64,000 bases of DNA from Acidiphilium rubrum (GCF_900156265.1 NZ_FTNE01000016.1:1-64000); one strand, 5' to 3'; counted from the stretch's first letter, positions 1 through 9,655 are shown. Numbers and translations: made by a program. The notes: generated by a model not told the origin, from the letters alone.

Positions 1-395
1 TGCTCCCCAACGGCCCCGCCGCCCCCATCGTCGCCGGTGCCAACGCCCGCCTCGAACTCCAGCACTTCATGGAAGATCCCATCGTACAGGCCCTGCTCGC
101 CACCCACCCCAGCCTCGGCCGCATCCTCCGCCCGCTCCACACCATGCTCGGCCTGCGCTACCCAGCCAGCATCAAACGCCCCAAATCGACCAAGCCCCGG
201 CCCAAGCGCACCCGCAAACCAAAGCGCCAGCCCAGCTTCATGGACCAATACAAAATCAACCCCGACGGCAGCATCGACTTCACGCCGGAACAACTCCACG
301 AAATCCTCGGCCCACCCCCACCGCCCGTGCCGCCCTGGCACCAGCCCTTCGTGCCGTCCTTCAATGTGAAAAAAATGTGGCGCAAAGGGCCATGA
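1..395 (+). CDS. Hypothetical proline-rich protein, C-terminal part (cut by the window edge)
   Basis: The reading frame is open from base 3 and ends with TGA at 393-395, so only the last ~130 residues are present. They align almost residue for residue with the C-terminal half of the minus-strand gene at 49510-50196, differing for example at RPLHTM/RPVHTM and PKRTRK/PKRIRK. The tail has a basic KRPKSTKPRPKR stretch, a conserved SFMDQYKINPDGSIDF segment, a poly-proline run and a C-terminal KKMWRKGP. I recognise no domain. The similarity continues about 30 bases past the stop codon, which points to duplication of a DNA segment, not only of a protein family. Function unknown. Confidence 0.75.
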   Translation, partial: LPNGPAAPIVAGANARLELQHFMEDPIVQALLATHPSLGRILRPLHTMLGLRYPASIKRPKSTKPRPKRTRKPKRQPSFMDQYKINPDGSIDFTPEQLHEILGPPPPPVPPWHQPFVPSFNVKKMWRKGP

Positions 396-442
396 TTTCG
401 CACGCCTATTTCGTTACGATAACGTAACTAAAAGCACAAAAG

Positions 443-578
443 ACAAAAGAAGTTCTTCTTTTTTGTGAACAAAAAAGAAGCAAAAAAAACTTTGTTAATT
501 TGGGCCCGTGCCGGTTCAAACGCCCGTGCACCAGAGTCAGAAAGTTTTTTGCTTCTTTTTTACAAAAAAGAAGCCTTC
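443..578 (+). repeat. AT-rich double-hairpin element, full copy (forward)
   Basis: The left hairpin has the stem CTTCTTTTTTG/CAAAAAAGAAG (455-480, loop TGAA). The right hairpin has CTTCTTTTTT/AAAAAAGAAG (552-573). The inner arms GAAGCAAAA.. (478-494) and AAAGTTTTTTGCTTC (541-555) also pair with each other across a GC-richer core of about 46 bases, which contains CCCGTGC twice. It sits just past the 3' end of the minus-strand hisN gene. The same layout recurs at five other full sites in the window. Confidence 0.9.
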
Positions 579-588
579 CCTTCCCACC

Positions 589-1353
589 CTACCCCAACGC
601 CCCCAAAACCCCCGCCAGCATCGCGGCATCCCCCAGCGCCAGCACCTCGCCCACGCTATCCAGCGTCAACCGCCGCCCCTGCCAATCCGTCACCGACCCA
701 CCAGCCGCCTCGATCACCGGCACAATCGCCGCCCAATCCCACGGTTTCAGCCCGGCTTCGGCGATCACATCGATCTGCCCGAGCGCCAGCAGCCCATAAG
801 CATAGGCATCCCCGCCGTAGGTCACCCGCCGGCACGCGGCGGCGAGCCTGCCGAATTTCGCATGTTGCGCGGGATTGAACATCTCCGGCGCCGTGCAGGA
901 CAATTCCGCATCCGCCAGCGCCGCCAGGCTGCGGCAACCCGCCCGGCCGTGCCGCCCGGTAAACCGCAGCACCCCGGCATCCGCCAGCCAGCGCTCCCCG
1001 GTAATCGGCTGATCGATCAACCCGAGCACCGGCACGCCCTCATCGAGCAGCGCGATCAACGTCGCAAAAATCGGCCGCCCGGTAATGAACGCCCGCGTCC
1101 CATCGATCGGATCGACCACCCAGGTGAAGCGCCCGCTGGCCACCCCACCCATCTCCTCGCCGATAATCCCGAACTCCGGCGTCCGCTCGGCCAGCACCGC
1201 CCGGATCGCGGCCTCCGCACCCTGGTCCGCCAGCGTTACCGGGCTGTCGTCGCTCTTGGTCACCACATCCGGCAGCGCCCGGAAATACCGCCCGATCACC
1301 GCCCCCGCGGCATCCGCCGCCGCCGCAGCGACGGCGGCATACCCATCGCTCAC
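589..1353 (-). CDS. hisN: Histidinol-phosphatase, inositol monophosphatase family
   Basis: 254 residues. The metal-binding motifs of the inositol monophosphatase superfamily are in place: GEE at 65-67, DPIDGT at 81-86 and WDWAA at 205-209. The family hydrolyses small phosphate monoesters with Mg2+. The RAFITGRP segment after the DPIDGT motif is typical of the HisN branch (histidinol phosphate to histidinol in histidine synthesis) and differs from the SuhB-like paralogue at 60620-61447. The GTG start overlaps the stop of the upstream cytochrome gene by four bases (GTGA), implying translational coupling. Assignment to HisN rather than a general phosphatase is by similarity only. Confidence 0.85.
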   Translation of the reverse strand: MSDGYAAVAAAAADAAGAVIGRYFRALPDVVTKSDDSPVTLADQGAEAAIRAVLAERTPEFGIIGEEMGGVASGRFTWVVDPIDGTRAFITGRPIFATLIALLDEGVPVLGLIDQPITGERWLADAGVLRFTGRHGRAGCRSLAALADAELSCTAPEMFNPAQHAKFGRLAAACRRVTYGGDAYAYGLLALGQIDVIAEAGLKPWDWAAIVPVIEAAGGSVTDWQGRRLTLDSVGEVLALGDAAMLAGVLGALG

Positions 1354-2342
1354 TTCAGCGGCGCAGGGCTGGCCGATTGCGCGTTCAGATACGCCACCAC
1401 ATCGGCGCGCACCTGGTTATTCTTGATCCCCGGATACGCCATATGCGTCCCCGGAATATCCTTCATCGGATTATACAGCCACTCGTTCAGCTTATGCGGC
1501 GTCCATTTGCCATGCGCCGCCTTCTTCACCGCGCCCGAAAAACTATACCCCGCCTTGGCGAACATCGGTGACCCCACCACGCCGTACAAATTCGGCCCGA
1601 CGCCGTTGGCCCCCCCACTGTTGATCGAATGACACGCCGAGCATTGCTGCTGGAAAAAACTCTCCCCCTTGGCGACCACCGCGCTGGCGAGCAGCGGCTT
1701 GATCGAGGGCGCCCCGCTGCTCAGCCCCGCCGGCGCCGCCGCCGCGGTCACCGTCGCACCGCCCGCACCCGGCTTGGGCAGCGGAATCGGGTTGGACGAC
1801 AGCGTCCGCAAATACGCAATCGTATCCGCGCGCACCTGGTCGTTCTTGATCCCGGTATAGCCCATCCGCGTGCCCGGCACGTCCTTCTGCGGATCATCGA
1901 GCCATTCGTTCATCTTCTGATAGGTCCACACGCCCGACGCCTTCGCCTTCGCGGCCGAGGAAAAATCATACCCCGCCTTGGCGAACATCTTGTCGTTCAT
2001 CACACCGTACAAATTCGGCCCGACCCCGTTCGCCCCGCCGCTGTTCACCGAATGGCACGCCGCGCATTGCTGCGCCACGAAGCTTGCCCCCTTGCTGACA
2101 TCGGCCTTGACGATCAACCCGTCGATCGAGGGCACCCCACCCCCGGCCGGCGCCGTCGCGACGGCCGCCGTCGCAATCACCGGCTTCTTCGGCGCATCCT
2201 TGCCGGAAATAATCCCGGCCGCATGAGTCGCGATCCAGAACACCAGCCCGGCCGACAGAATGCCGCCCGCGATCTTGTTCAGCAGCAACGGATCACGACG
2301 CTTGCCGCTGGTACCGTTCGCATGGGGGTTCGGCGTATTCAT
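1350..2342 (-). CDS. Membrane-anchored diheme cytochrome c
   Basis: 330 residues. A single hydrophobic helix at about 26-45 anchors the protein, followed by an Ala/Pro-rich linker and two tandem cytochrome c domains. Heme motifs are CAACH (93-97) and CSACH (234-238). Each domain has a downstream GTRM or GTHM that can supply the axial Met (M160, M301). The two halves are very similar (NSGGANGVGPNLYGV in both), so the gene looks like an internal duplication of a CycM-type domain. The expected role is electron transfer at the periplasmic face of the membrane. A strong GGAGG lies before the ATG. It is divergent from kdsB and translationally coupled to hisN. Confidence 0.9.
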   Translation of the reverse strand: MNTPNPHANGTSGKRRDPLLLNKIAGGILSAGLVFWIATHAAGIISGKDAPKKPVIATAAVATAPAGGGVPSIDGLIVKADVSKGASFVAQQCAACHSVNSGGANGVGPNLYGVMNDKMFAKAGYDFSSAAKAKASGVWTYQKMNEWLDDPQKDVPGTRMGYTGIKNDQVRADTIAYLRTLSSNPIPLPKPGAGGATVTAAAAPAGLSSGAPSIKPLLASAVVAKGESFFQQQCSACHSINSGGANGVGPNLYGVVGSPMFAKAGYSFSGAVKKAAHGKWTPHKLNEWLYNPMKDIPGTHMAYPGIKNNQVRADVVAYLNAQSASPAPLK

Positions 2343-2410
2343 CGTCAGGCATCCTCCAGAGCTTTACCGGGGGATGTATAACGATTTAGGAAAGTGCGAC
2401 AAGCGATAAC

Positions 2411-3184
2411 GTGATCGCACGCAGGGAGGCCGCAATTTCATCACCGATCATCATGATCCCCGCCCGGCTCGGCTCGACCCGCCTGCCCGGCAAACCGCTG
2501 GCCGATATCGCCGGCCTGCCCATGATCGTCCACGTGCTGCGCCGCGCCCAGGCCGCCGCGATCGGGCCGGTCGTCATCGCCTGCGCCGAACCCGCCATCG
2601 CCGATGCCGTGCAGCAAGCCGGCGGCACCGCAATCATGACCGAGCCCGATCTACCCAGCGGTTCGGACCGCATCGCCGCCGCCCTGGCGTCGTTCGACCC
2701 CGCCCGCACGCATGACATCGTGATCAACCTGCAAGGCGACCTGCCCGGCTTCGACCCCGCAACCCTGCACGACCTGCTCGCCGTGCTCGAAAACCCAGGC
2801 TTCGACATCGCAACCCTGGTCGCCCCGATCACCAGCCCCGATGAAGCCGCGGCCGATCAGGTGGTCAAAGCCGCCTGCGGTTTCGAATCAAGCGACATCG
2901 CCCCGGCACTCTATTTCTCGCGCCACATCATCCCCTCCGGCGCCGGGCCGCTGTGGCATCACATCGGCGTCTACGCCTACCGCCGCGCGGCGCTCGAACG
3001 CTTCGTCGCCGCCCCGCCCTCCCCGCTCGAACGGCGCGAGAAACTCGAACAATTGCGCGCCCTCGAACTCGGCCTGCGGATCGGCGCCGCACGCATCACC
3101 CACGCGCCGTTCGGCGTCGACACGCCAGACGATCTGGCCCGCGCCCGCCGCGAACTCGCCGCCAAGGACCTCAATCAGCCATGA
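2411..3184 (+). CDS. kdsB: 3-deoxy-manno-octulosonate cytidylyltransferase
   Basis: 257 residues. Activates Kdo with CTP to CMP-Kdo for lipid A-core assembly in the cytoplasm. The N-terminal nucleotide-binding signature IPARLGSTRLPGKPLA is typical, as are LPSGSDRIAAA and the NLQGDLPG metal/nucleotide motif. The GTG at 2411 gives a ~14-residue lead before the IPARLGSTR motif. The ATG at 2453 would start only one residue before IPARLG, which is short for the family but not excluded. No strong ribosome site decides between them. The stop overlaps the pheA start (ATGA), so the two are co-translated. kdsD lies 15 kb away in the same window. Confidence 0.95.
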   Translation: MIARREAAISSPIIMIPARLGSTRLPGKPLADIAGLPMIVHVLRRAQAAAIGPVVIACAEPAIADAVQQAGGTAIMTEPDLPSGSDRIAAALASFDPARTHDIVINLQGDLPGFDPATLHDLLAVLENPGFDIATLVAPITSPDEAAADQVVKAACGFESSDIAPALYFSRHIIPSGAGPLWHHIGVYAYRRAALERFVAAPPSPLERREKLEQLRALELGLRIGAARITHAPFGVDTPDDLARARRELAAKDLNQP

Positions 3185-4044
3185 CCGACACCATCGCCTT
3201 TCAGGGCGTCCCCGGCGCCTATTCCGATCTCGCCTGCCGCACCGCCTTCCCCGGCATGGCAACCCTGCCCTGCCAGACCTTCGAAGCCGCGATCGATGCG
3301 GTCCGCTCCGGCGCCGCAACCCTCGCCATGCTGCCGACCGAAAACTCCCTGTCCGGCCGCGTGCCGGACATGCACACCCTGCTGCCGGACTCCGGCCTCT
3401 CGATCATCGCGGAGCATTTCCAGCGCGTCGAGCATTGCCTGCTCGGCACACCCGGCGCCACGCTGGCGGACGTGCGGAAAATCCACTCCCACGCCGTCGC
3501 CCTCGGCCAGATCCGCGCCCTGGTCCGCGAGCTCGGCGCGCAAACCGTGGTCGAGGCCGATACCGCCGGCTCGGCCGAGCTGGTCGCGCGCTGGAACCGT
3601 TCGGAAAGTGCCGCCGTCGCCTCATCACTCGCCGCCGAAATCTACGGGCTCGACATCCTCCGCCGCAATGTCGAAGACGCCGCCCACAACACCACCCGAT
3701 TCTACGTGATGGCAAAAACCCCCCGCCTGCCGCCGGTCGAGGCAGATAATCTGATCACCAGCTTCGTCTTCCGCGTCCGCAACGTGCCCGCCGCGCTGTT
3801 CAAGGCGCTCGGCGGCTTCGCCACCAACGGCGTCAACATGACCCGGCTGGAAAGCTACATGGTCGGCGGCCAGTTCTCCGCCACCCAATTCCTCGCCGAA
3901 ATCGACGGTCACCCCGAGCGGCGCGACGTCCGCCTCGCGCTTGAGGAACTCGATTTCTTCTCCCGCGAAATCCGCATCCTCGGCGTCTATCCCGCCGCGC
4001 CCTTCCGCCTGGCCCAGCGCGCGGCCCAGAGCGGCGCCGACTGA
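3181..4044 (+). CDS. pheA: Prephenate dehydratase
   Basis: 287 residues. Converts prephenate to phenylpyruvate in phenylalanine synthesis. An N-terminal PDT domain begins with AFQGVPGAYSDLA and carries NTTRFYVM near residue 175. A C-terminal ACT domain (about 195-280) includes the LESYMVGGQFSATQFLAEIDGH segment, the region that binds phenylalanine for feedback inhibition in this family. There is no N-terminal chorismate mutase domain, as is usual in alphaproteobacteria. ATG at 3181 overlaps the kdsB stop by four bases. Confidence 0.96.
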   Translation: MTDTIAFQGVPGAYSDLACRTAFPGMATLPCQTFEAAIDAVRSGAATLAMLPTENSLSGRVPDMHTLLPDSGLSIIAEHFQRVEHCLLGTPGATLADVRKIHSHAVALGQIRALVRELGAQTVVEADTAGSAELVARWNRSESAAVASSLAAEIYGLDILRRNVEDAAHNTTRFYVMAKTPRLPPVEADNLITSFVFRVRNVPAALFKALGGFATNGVNMTRLESYMVGGQFSATQFLAEIDGHPERRDVRLALEELDFFSREIRILGVYPAAPFRLAQRAAQSGAD

Positions 4045-4232
4045 AACCTGGCGTTGTACGAACCCTCCGGCAACGAATCGTTAGATATTGCACCATGACC
4101 ACAAAAGCACTGCCGAATTTCATTGTGACCAACGATCGGCTTTGCTAACACTCACCGCGATCGAGGCGCAATAACCGCCTCACAGGGCAGGCACCGGCAC
4201 AAAACGCAACCGGTGATTGTCAGGAGAGTGCG

Positions 4233-6023
4233 ATGACCGTGCCGAGCGAGACGTTCAACCCGATCAGCACACCGGCCGCCGACTGGAGCGATCCGGCGAA
4301 CTGGTCGGGCGGCGTGGTGCCGGGCGCCGGCGTCGCCGCCGCCATCACCGGCACGACCGCCCTGCTCGACCCCGGCGTCACGATCGAAGCCAGCCTCGCC
4401 CTCGCCGGCGCCGCCGTGCTGAGCGGCAACGATGGTGCCGTGGTGCTCGGATCATCGGCCGCCGTCACCATCTCCGGCAGCGGCGCGCTCTACGCGAATG
4501 ATTCCGTGGTCAACCAGGGTGTCATCGCGCTCGGCGCGGCATCGAGCCTCAGCGTCGTGGTCGAACTCGGCGCGCTCAGCGGCCTCACCGGCGCGGCACC
4601 GCCCAGCTTCGCCAGCACCGGCACCATCGCACTCGAAACCGGCGCCACGCTCGCCATCACCGGCACCGCATTCGAAAACACGGGCACGCTCGCGCTCGCA
4701 GGCGGCACGCTGATGCTCGACGGCGGCGCGCTCGGCGGCGGCGGCACGATCGATCTCACCGGCGGCGCGCTCGCCTGGCTGGGGGACGGCGTGGCCGACC
4801 AGCAATTCAGCTTCGCCGGCGGCACGCTCGCCCTGGCCGATCCCCTGCTCGGCGCCGCGGTCTCGCTCACCGGCTTCACCAGCGGCGATGTCCTGCTGCT
4901 GCCGACCCTGGCGGACGCGCGCATCGCCCAAAGCAACGGCCAGGTCACCATCGAGACCGCGACCGGCATCGTCGAAGGCAGTTTCGCGCTCGCCGGCGCG
5001 CCCGCGCTCAGCGTCGTCGCATCGGGCAGCGGCAGCGCCGTGGTCATCGCCGCCGCCAGCGCGCCCGCCCCGGCGAACGACCCGCCGTGCTTCGCGCGCG
5101 GCACCGCCATCCTCACCCCCAGCGGCTATCGCCCGGTCGAACACCTCGCGGTCGGCGATCCGGTGATCACCGCCAGCGGCGGCGTGCAGCCGATCGTCTG
5201 GGTCGGCCAGCATACGTCGGACCTCGCGACCCACCCCGCACCCCACCGGGTGCAGCCCATCCGCATCGCCGCCGGCGCGCTCGCGCACAGCGTGCCGCGC
5301 CGCGCCCTGCGGGTCTCGCCCGACCACGCCATCGCGCTGGACGGCGTGCTGATCCCCGCGAAACTACTGGTCAACGGCGCCACGATCATCCAGGAACAGG
5401 ATTGCCTCGCGATCACCTATCACCACATCGAACTCGCCCGGCATGACATCGTGCTGGCCGAAGCCGCACCCTGCGAAACCTATCTCGATACCGGCAACCG
5501 CGCCGGTTTCAGCACCGCCTCATCCTGGCCGGTGCGCCAGAAACGCTGGGACCACGATGCCTGCGCGCCACTGGTCACCGCCGGCGCCCGCTTGCGCCGC
5601 AGCCGCGCCGCGCTGCACGACCGGGCCTGCGCGCTCGGCTTTGCCCCGGCAGCCGCCGCCACGGTCAGCCTCTGGATCGATGGCCGGCCCGCCGCGCGCG
5701 ATGCCGCCGGGCGCTTCGCCGTGCCGCTGGTGCACGGCGGCCGCGCGATCATCCGCTCCCACCGCTTCATCCCCGCACATTTCGATCCTGGGTCGGACGA
5801 CCGTCGCGAACTCGGCGTCGCCATCACCGCCCTGCGCGCCGGCCGCCGCCACTTCAACCCCGACGATCTCGCCCAATCGGGCTTTCACCCCCGCGCCAGC
5901 GGCGATACCGCCCGCTGGACCGATGGCAACGGCGTGATCCATCTGCCAACCTGTGTGCGATCGATCGCGGTCGACATCGCTGGCCTGCCCCTGGCCTGGC
6001 AGCGCGCCGCACCGCCACAGTGA
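4233..6023 (+). CDS. Hint-domain surface protein with Gly/Ala-rich repeat region
   Basis: 596 residues. The first ~280 residues are low-complexity, beta-helix-like repeats rich in Gly, Ala, Thr and Leu (for example GGTLMLDGGALGGGGTIDLTGG), typical of passenger regions of exported adhesins. At residue 286 starts a Hint_2 (hedgehog/intein-like) domain: CFARGTAILTP with Cys286 in the nucleophile position, VGDPVIT, and VSPDHAIAL. The rest resembles the tail of Hint_2 proteins common in Acetobacteraceae and Rhodobacteraceae. No conventional signal peptide is visible, so secretion would need another route (type I is a guess). An AGGAGA ribosome site precedes the ATG. In such proteins Hint domains may self-cleave; that is not shown here. 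Confidence 0.8.
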   Translation: MTVPSETFNPISTPAADWSDPANWSGGVVPGAGVAAAITGTTALLDPGVTIEASLALAGAAVLSGNDGAVVLGSSAAVTISGSGALYANDSVVNQGVIALGAASSLSVVVELGALSGLTGAAPPSFASTGTIALETGATLAITGTAFENTGTLALAGGTLMLDGGALGGGGTIDLTGGALAWLGDGVADQQFSFAGGTLALADPLLGAAVSLTGFTSGDVLLLPTLADARIAQSNGQVTIETATGIVEGSFALAGAPALSVVASGSGSAVVIAAASAPAPANDPPCFARGTAILTPSGYRPVEHLAVGDPVITASGGVQPIVWVGQHTSDLATHPAPHRVQPIRIAAGALAHSVPRRALRVSPDHAIALDGVLIPAKLLVNGATIIQEQDCLAITYHHIELARHDIVLAEAAPCETYLDTGNRAGFSTASSWPVRQKRWDHDACAPLVTAGARLRRSRAALHDRACALGFAPAAAATVSLWIDGRPAARDAAGRFAVPLVHGGRAIIRSHRFIPAHFDPGSDDRRELGVAITALRAGRRHFNPDDLAQSGFHPRASGDTARWTDGNGVIHLPTCVRSIAVDIAGLPLAWQRAAPPQ

Positions 6024-6110
6024 CAAATCGATGACACTGCCTCACCCCGGGTTGCGTCACACGCCGGGGCATTTCAAAAACCGGGCATCGTTCAACATCA
6101 AGGATCATCG

Positions 6111-7145
6111 ATGACACGATTTCGCCTGGCCCTCGCGCTCGCCGCATCGCTCCTGCCCGCCATCGCCGCCGCCGCGCCGCCGCAGTTCGCCCTGACCGGC
6201 AGCATCCCGATCGCCGGACCGGTGAAATGGGACTATCTGACCACCCAGCCCGGCACCAACCGCCTGTTCGCGGCGGAGGGCGACCGCGTCGTCGTGGTCG
6301 ATACCGAGACGCGGAAACTCATCGCCACCATCGCCCCGATCGATGGGGCCCACGGCATCGCCCTCGCGCCGCGCCTCAATCGCGGCTTCGCGACCGCGGG
6401 CATCGCCGGCACGGTCACGATGTTCAACCTGAAGACCCTCAAACCGATCAAGACCATCGACGTCGCCCCCGGCCCGGACGCCATCGCCTACGACCCCGCG
6501 ACCGAACGCGTCTTCGTGCCCAATGAAAAAACCCAGGCGCTGATCGCGATCGATGCCCGCACCGGCAAAATCATCAAACGCATCCCGTTCCACGCCGATC
6601 CCGAATTCATCGTCACCGATGGCCGCGGCACCGCCTATCTCAACCTCAACTCGGCCGATCAGATCGCGGTGGTGAACACCCGCACGCTGAAGATCATGCG
6701 GCGAATCAACGTAGCCCCCACCTGCCACGGCCCCACCGGCCTTGCGATCGATCGGGCCCGCCAACGGCTGTTCGTGTCCTGCCGCAATCACGCGGTCGAT
6801 GTCGTCGCGGCGCGCTCCGGGCGCATCCTGGCAACCCTGCCGATCCCGGCATTTTCCGATGCGATGCGGTTCGACCCCTCACGCAACCTCGCCTTCGCCC
6901 CCAGCATCGACGGCACCCTCACGGTGATCGGCGCCGCCGGCAAGCACGGCTATAAAATCGTCCAGACCCTGAAAACCGCGCCCACCGCCCGCACCATGGC
7001 GTTCGATCAGGCGACCCAGACCGCGTATCTCTCGGCCGCCACCATCGTCAAAACCCTGCCGCCGGCACCGGGCAAAACCTATGGCAGGCCCGTATTCGCA
7101 CCGGGGAGCTTCCGCATCCTGATCGTCAGGGCCGAACACCATTGA
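6111..7145 (+). CDS. Exported YVTN-type beta-propeller protein
   Basis: 344 residues. A clear Sec signal peptide (RFRLALALAASLLPAIAAAA) precedes a series of propeller blades with repeated patterns such as VVVVDTETRKLIATI, VFVPNEKTQALIAIDARTGKIIKRI and AVVNTRTLKIMRRI. These are YVTN/NHL-like repeats that fold into a seven-bladed propeller in known relatives. The protein is probably periplasmic. No catalytic motif is visible and the ligand is unknown. It stands alone between the Hint-protein gene and the convergent hrcA gene. Confidence 0.8.
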   Translation: MTRFRLALALAASLLPAIAAAAPPQFALTGSIPIAGPVKWDYLTTQPGTNRLFAAEGDRVVVVDTETRKLIATIAPIDGAHGIALAPRLNRGFATAGIAGTVTMFNLKTLKPIKTIDVAPGPDAIAYDPATERVFVPNEKTQALIAIDARTGKIIKRIPFHADPEFIVTDGRGTAYLNLNSADQIAVVNTRTLKIMRRINVAPTCHGPTGLAIDRARQRLFVSCRNHAVDVVAARSGRILATLPIPAFSDAMRFDPSRNLAFAPSIDGTLTVIGAAGKHGYKIVQTLKTAPTARTMAFDQATQTAYLSAATIVKTLPPAPGKTYGRPVFAPGSFRILIVRAEHH

Positions 7146-7177
7146 GCCGAACCCAGCGCGTCCGGTGGGCCGCGCTG

Positions 7178-8269
7178 TCAGCCGAGCAGGCGGCCGATGA
7201 CGCGGGCCGTGTAATCGACCACCGGAATGATCTTGCCGTAGTTGATCCGGCTAGGGCCGATCACGCCGATCGCGCCGACGATCCGATCATTCCGGTTGCG
7301 CGCCGGGGCGACCACCATCGACATGCCGGACGCCCCGAACAGGCCACTCTCCGCGCCGATGAAAATCCGCACCCCGTCCGATTGTTCGGCCAGTTCCAGC
7401 AGTTTCAGCATGGTCTCCTGCGCTTCGAGCCGCTCGAACAATTGCTGCAGCGCGGCCAGCTTTTCGACCTGGTCGATATCGGCCAGCAACCGCCCCTGGC
7501 CGCGCACGATCAACGACCCGCCGCGCCCCTCGCCCGACCAGGTGGCGAGCCCTGCCTCGACAATGCCGGCCGCGATCGAATCGAGCGCCGAACGGTCCGC
7601 GGTCATGTCCGCCGCCACCCGCCGCCGCAGATCCGCCAACGACAGGCCGGACAATTGCGCGTTCAGATAATTGCTCGCCTCCTGCAACGCCGAAGGCGGC
7701 AGGCCGAGCGGCGTCTCGATCACCCGATTCTCGACCTGGCCATCCGCCGAAACCAGCACCACCAGCGCCCGGCCGGAACTCAGCGGCACGAATTCGATAT
7801 GCTTGATCGCGCCTTCCGATTTCGGCGCGAGCACGATCCCCGCCGCCGACGACAGGCCCGACAGCAGGGTGGATGCCTCAGTCAGCGTGTCCTGCACCGA
7901 CCGGCCGGACTGCGCGAGCGCCGCCTCGATCCGCTCGCGCTCCTCATCGGATAATTCACCGAAATGCAACAACCCATCGACGAACAGCCGCAACCCCCGG
8001 TCGGTCGGCAGGCGCCCGGCCGAAATATGCGGCGAAAACAGCAATCCCGCCTCGGTCAGATCGGCCATGACATTGCGGATCGTCGCCGGCGACAGGCCCA
8101 GCGGCAACAGGCGCGATAACGTGCGGCTGCCCACCGGCTCACCGGTTTCGACATATTGTTCGACGATTTCGCGCAACACCGCAGCCGATCGGGCATCGAG
8201 CCCGGGCGGCCGTTTGGTCGGGGCGCCTGACTGAAACGTGCGCGGCGGTCGCGGGGGTGACTGGTCCAT
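7178..8269 (-). CDS. hrcA: Heat-inducible transcription repressor HrcA
   Basis: 363 residues from the ATG at 8269. An N-terminal winged helix contains the signature [33 protein letters not shown], followed by [20 protein letters not shown]. The rest matches the HrcA core, with [17 protein letters not shown] and [32 protein letters not shown] near the C-terminus. HrcA binds CIRCE operators upstream of groESL and dnaK-type genes. No CIRCE sequence is visible upstream of this gene, so its targets must lie elsewhere. It is divergent from rph, an arrangement common in alphaproteobacteria. Confidence 0.96.
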   Translation of the reverse strand: MDQSPPRPPRTFQSGAPTKRPPGLDARSAAVLREIVEQYVETGEPVGSRTLSRLLPLGLSPATIRNVMADLTEAGLLFSPHISAGRLPTDRGLRLFVDGLLHFGELSDEERERIEAALAQSGRSVQDTLTEASTLLSGLSSAAGIVLAPKSEGAIKHIEFVPLSSGRALVVLVSADGQVENRVIETPLGLPPSALQEASNYLNAQLSGLSLADLRRRVAADMTADRSALDSIAAGIVEAGLATWSGEGRGGSLIVRGQGRLLADIDQVEKLAALQQLFERLEAQETMLKLLELAEQSDGVRIFIGAESGLFGASGMSMVVAPARNRNDRIVGAIGVIGPSRINYGKIIPVVDYTARVIGRLLG

Positions 8270-8336
8270 CAGCCGAGAAGAGGCTATCGCGGGGCGAAAA
8301 TCAAGCAACCATCGCAACCGCACCGGAGCCCCCATC

Positions 8337-9068
8337 ATGAACACCCCCACACGACCCAGCGGCCGCACGGCCGATGCGCTGCGCCGCGTTGAAATCGTCA
8401 CCGGCTTTTCCCACCACGCCGAAGGCTCGGCGCTGATCCGCATGGGCGGCACCGAAGTGCTGTGCGCCGCCAGCGTGGAATCCCGCGTACCCGGCTTTCT
8501 GCGCAACACCGGCCTGGGTTGGGTGACGGCGGAATACGGCATGCTGCCGCGCGCCACCCACACCCGCGGCGACCGCGAAGCCGCACGCGGCAAGCAATCC
8601 GGCCGCACCCAGGAAATCCAGCGCCTGATCGGCCGCAGCCTGCGCGCCGTGGTCGATCGGAAATTGCTCGGTGAAATGAGCATCACCCTCGATTGCGACG
8701 TGCTGAACGCCGATGGCGGCACCCGCTGCGCCGCGATCACCGGCTCTTACGTGGCTCTGGCCCTCGCGATCAGGAAACTCCAGGCCAACAACGTGCTCAA
8801 GGTCAACCCGCTGATCGGCCAGGTCGCCGCGGTGTCCTGCGGGATATACGAGGGCCGCCCGGTGCTCGACCTCGACTATGCCGAAGATTCCAACGCCGAG
8901 GCCGATGCGAATTTCGTGCTGACCGCCGCGGGCGGCATCGTCGAAATCCAGGCGACGGCGGAACAGGCGACCTTCGACGAAGCCGCCTTCGCCGCCTTGC
9001 TCGGCCTCGCCCGGAGCGGCACCGCCGCGCTGTTCGCCGCCCAGACCGCGGCCATCGAGGCGGCGTGA
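8337..9068 (+). CDS. rph: Ribonuclease PH
   Basis: 243 residues. A phosphorolytic 3'-5' exoribonuclease that trims the 3' ends of tRNA precursors, with substrate release as nucleoside diphosphates. Family motifs: [10 protein letters not shown] at the N-terminus, [19 protein letters not shown], the [20 protein letters not shown] helix, and [14 protein letters not shown] with the conserved aspartates. The stop codon overlaps the rdgB start by one base (TGATG), so the pair is co-translated. The start at 8337 was chosen because it gives the usual short lead before RPSGR. Confidence 0.97.
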   Translation: MNTPTRPSGRTADALRRVEIVTGFSHHAEGSALIRMGGTEVLCAASVESRVPGFLRNTGLGWVTAEYGMLPRATHTRGDREAARGKQSGRTQEIQRLIGRSLRAVVDRKLLGEMSITLDCDVLNADGGTRCAAITGSYVALALAIRKLQANNVLKVNPLIGQVAAVSCGIYEGRPVLDLDYAEDSNAEADANFVLTAAGGIVEIQATAEQATFDEAAFAALLGLARSGTAALFAAQTAAIEAA

Positions 9069-9655
9069 TGCGGCTCGAACGCGGCCAGCGGCTGATCATC
9101 GCGACCCATAACCCGGGCAAACTCGCGGAGTTCGCCCTGCTGCTGGCACCGTTCGGGTTGAACTGCGTCGCATCGAGCGCGCTGGGTCTGCCAGAACCGG
9201 CGGAAACCGCGCCGGATTTCGCGGGCAACGCACAAATCAAGGCCCTGGAAGCCGCACGCGCCAGCGACACCTGGGCACTCGCCGATGATTCCGGCCTGCT
9301 GGTCAGCGCCATGGCCAACGCCCCCGGCGTACGCTCGGCGCGCTTCGCCACCGAAGCCGGCGGCTACACCCAGGCCATGGCGCGCATCATCGCAGCCACC
9401 CGCACCAACGATCACGCCGCCTTCGCCTGCGCCATCTGCCTCGCGACGCCGGATGGCAAAACCGCAACCTACCTCGGCTACTGCCACGGCCATATCGCCG
9501 CCACGCCGCGCGGAGCCAGCGGCTTCGGCTACGACCCGATCTTCATCCCCGCCGGCGCAACCCAGAGCTTCGGCGAAATGGACAAACCCACCAAAGCCGC
9601 CATCAGCCACCGCGGCCGGGCACTCAGGCAGTTCGTGGCAGCGCATCGCGGGTGA
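9068..9655 (+). CDS. rdgB: dITP/XTP pyrophosphatase
   Basis: 195 residues. Hydrolyses non-canonical purine triphosphates (XTP, dITP, ITP) to monophosphates and so cleans the nucleotide pool. Signatures: IIATHNPGKLAEF at the N-terminus, the catalytic region TWALADDSGLLV, and SGFGYDPIFIP followed by KAAISHRGRAL. Length is normal for the Ham1/RdgB family. In many alphaproteobacteria the next gene is hemW. Here hemW lies 34 kb away and a GC-rich hairpin element follows instead. Confidence 0.96.
   Translation: MRLERGQRLIIATHNPGKLAEFALLLAPFGLNCVASSALGLPEPAETAPDFAGNAQIKALEAARASDTWALADDSGLLVSAMANAPGVRSARFATEAGGYTQAMARIIAATRTNDHAAFACAICLATPDGKTATYLGYCHGHIAATPRGASGFGYDPIFIPAGATQSFGEMDKPTKAAISHRGRALRQFVAAHRG

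Noticed and set aside
7130-8336. CIRCE operator near hrcA
   Set aside because: No TTAGCACTC-like inverted repeat was found upstream of hrcA or rph.
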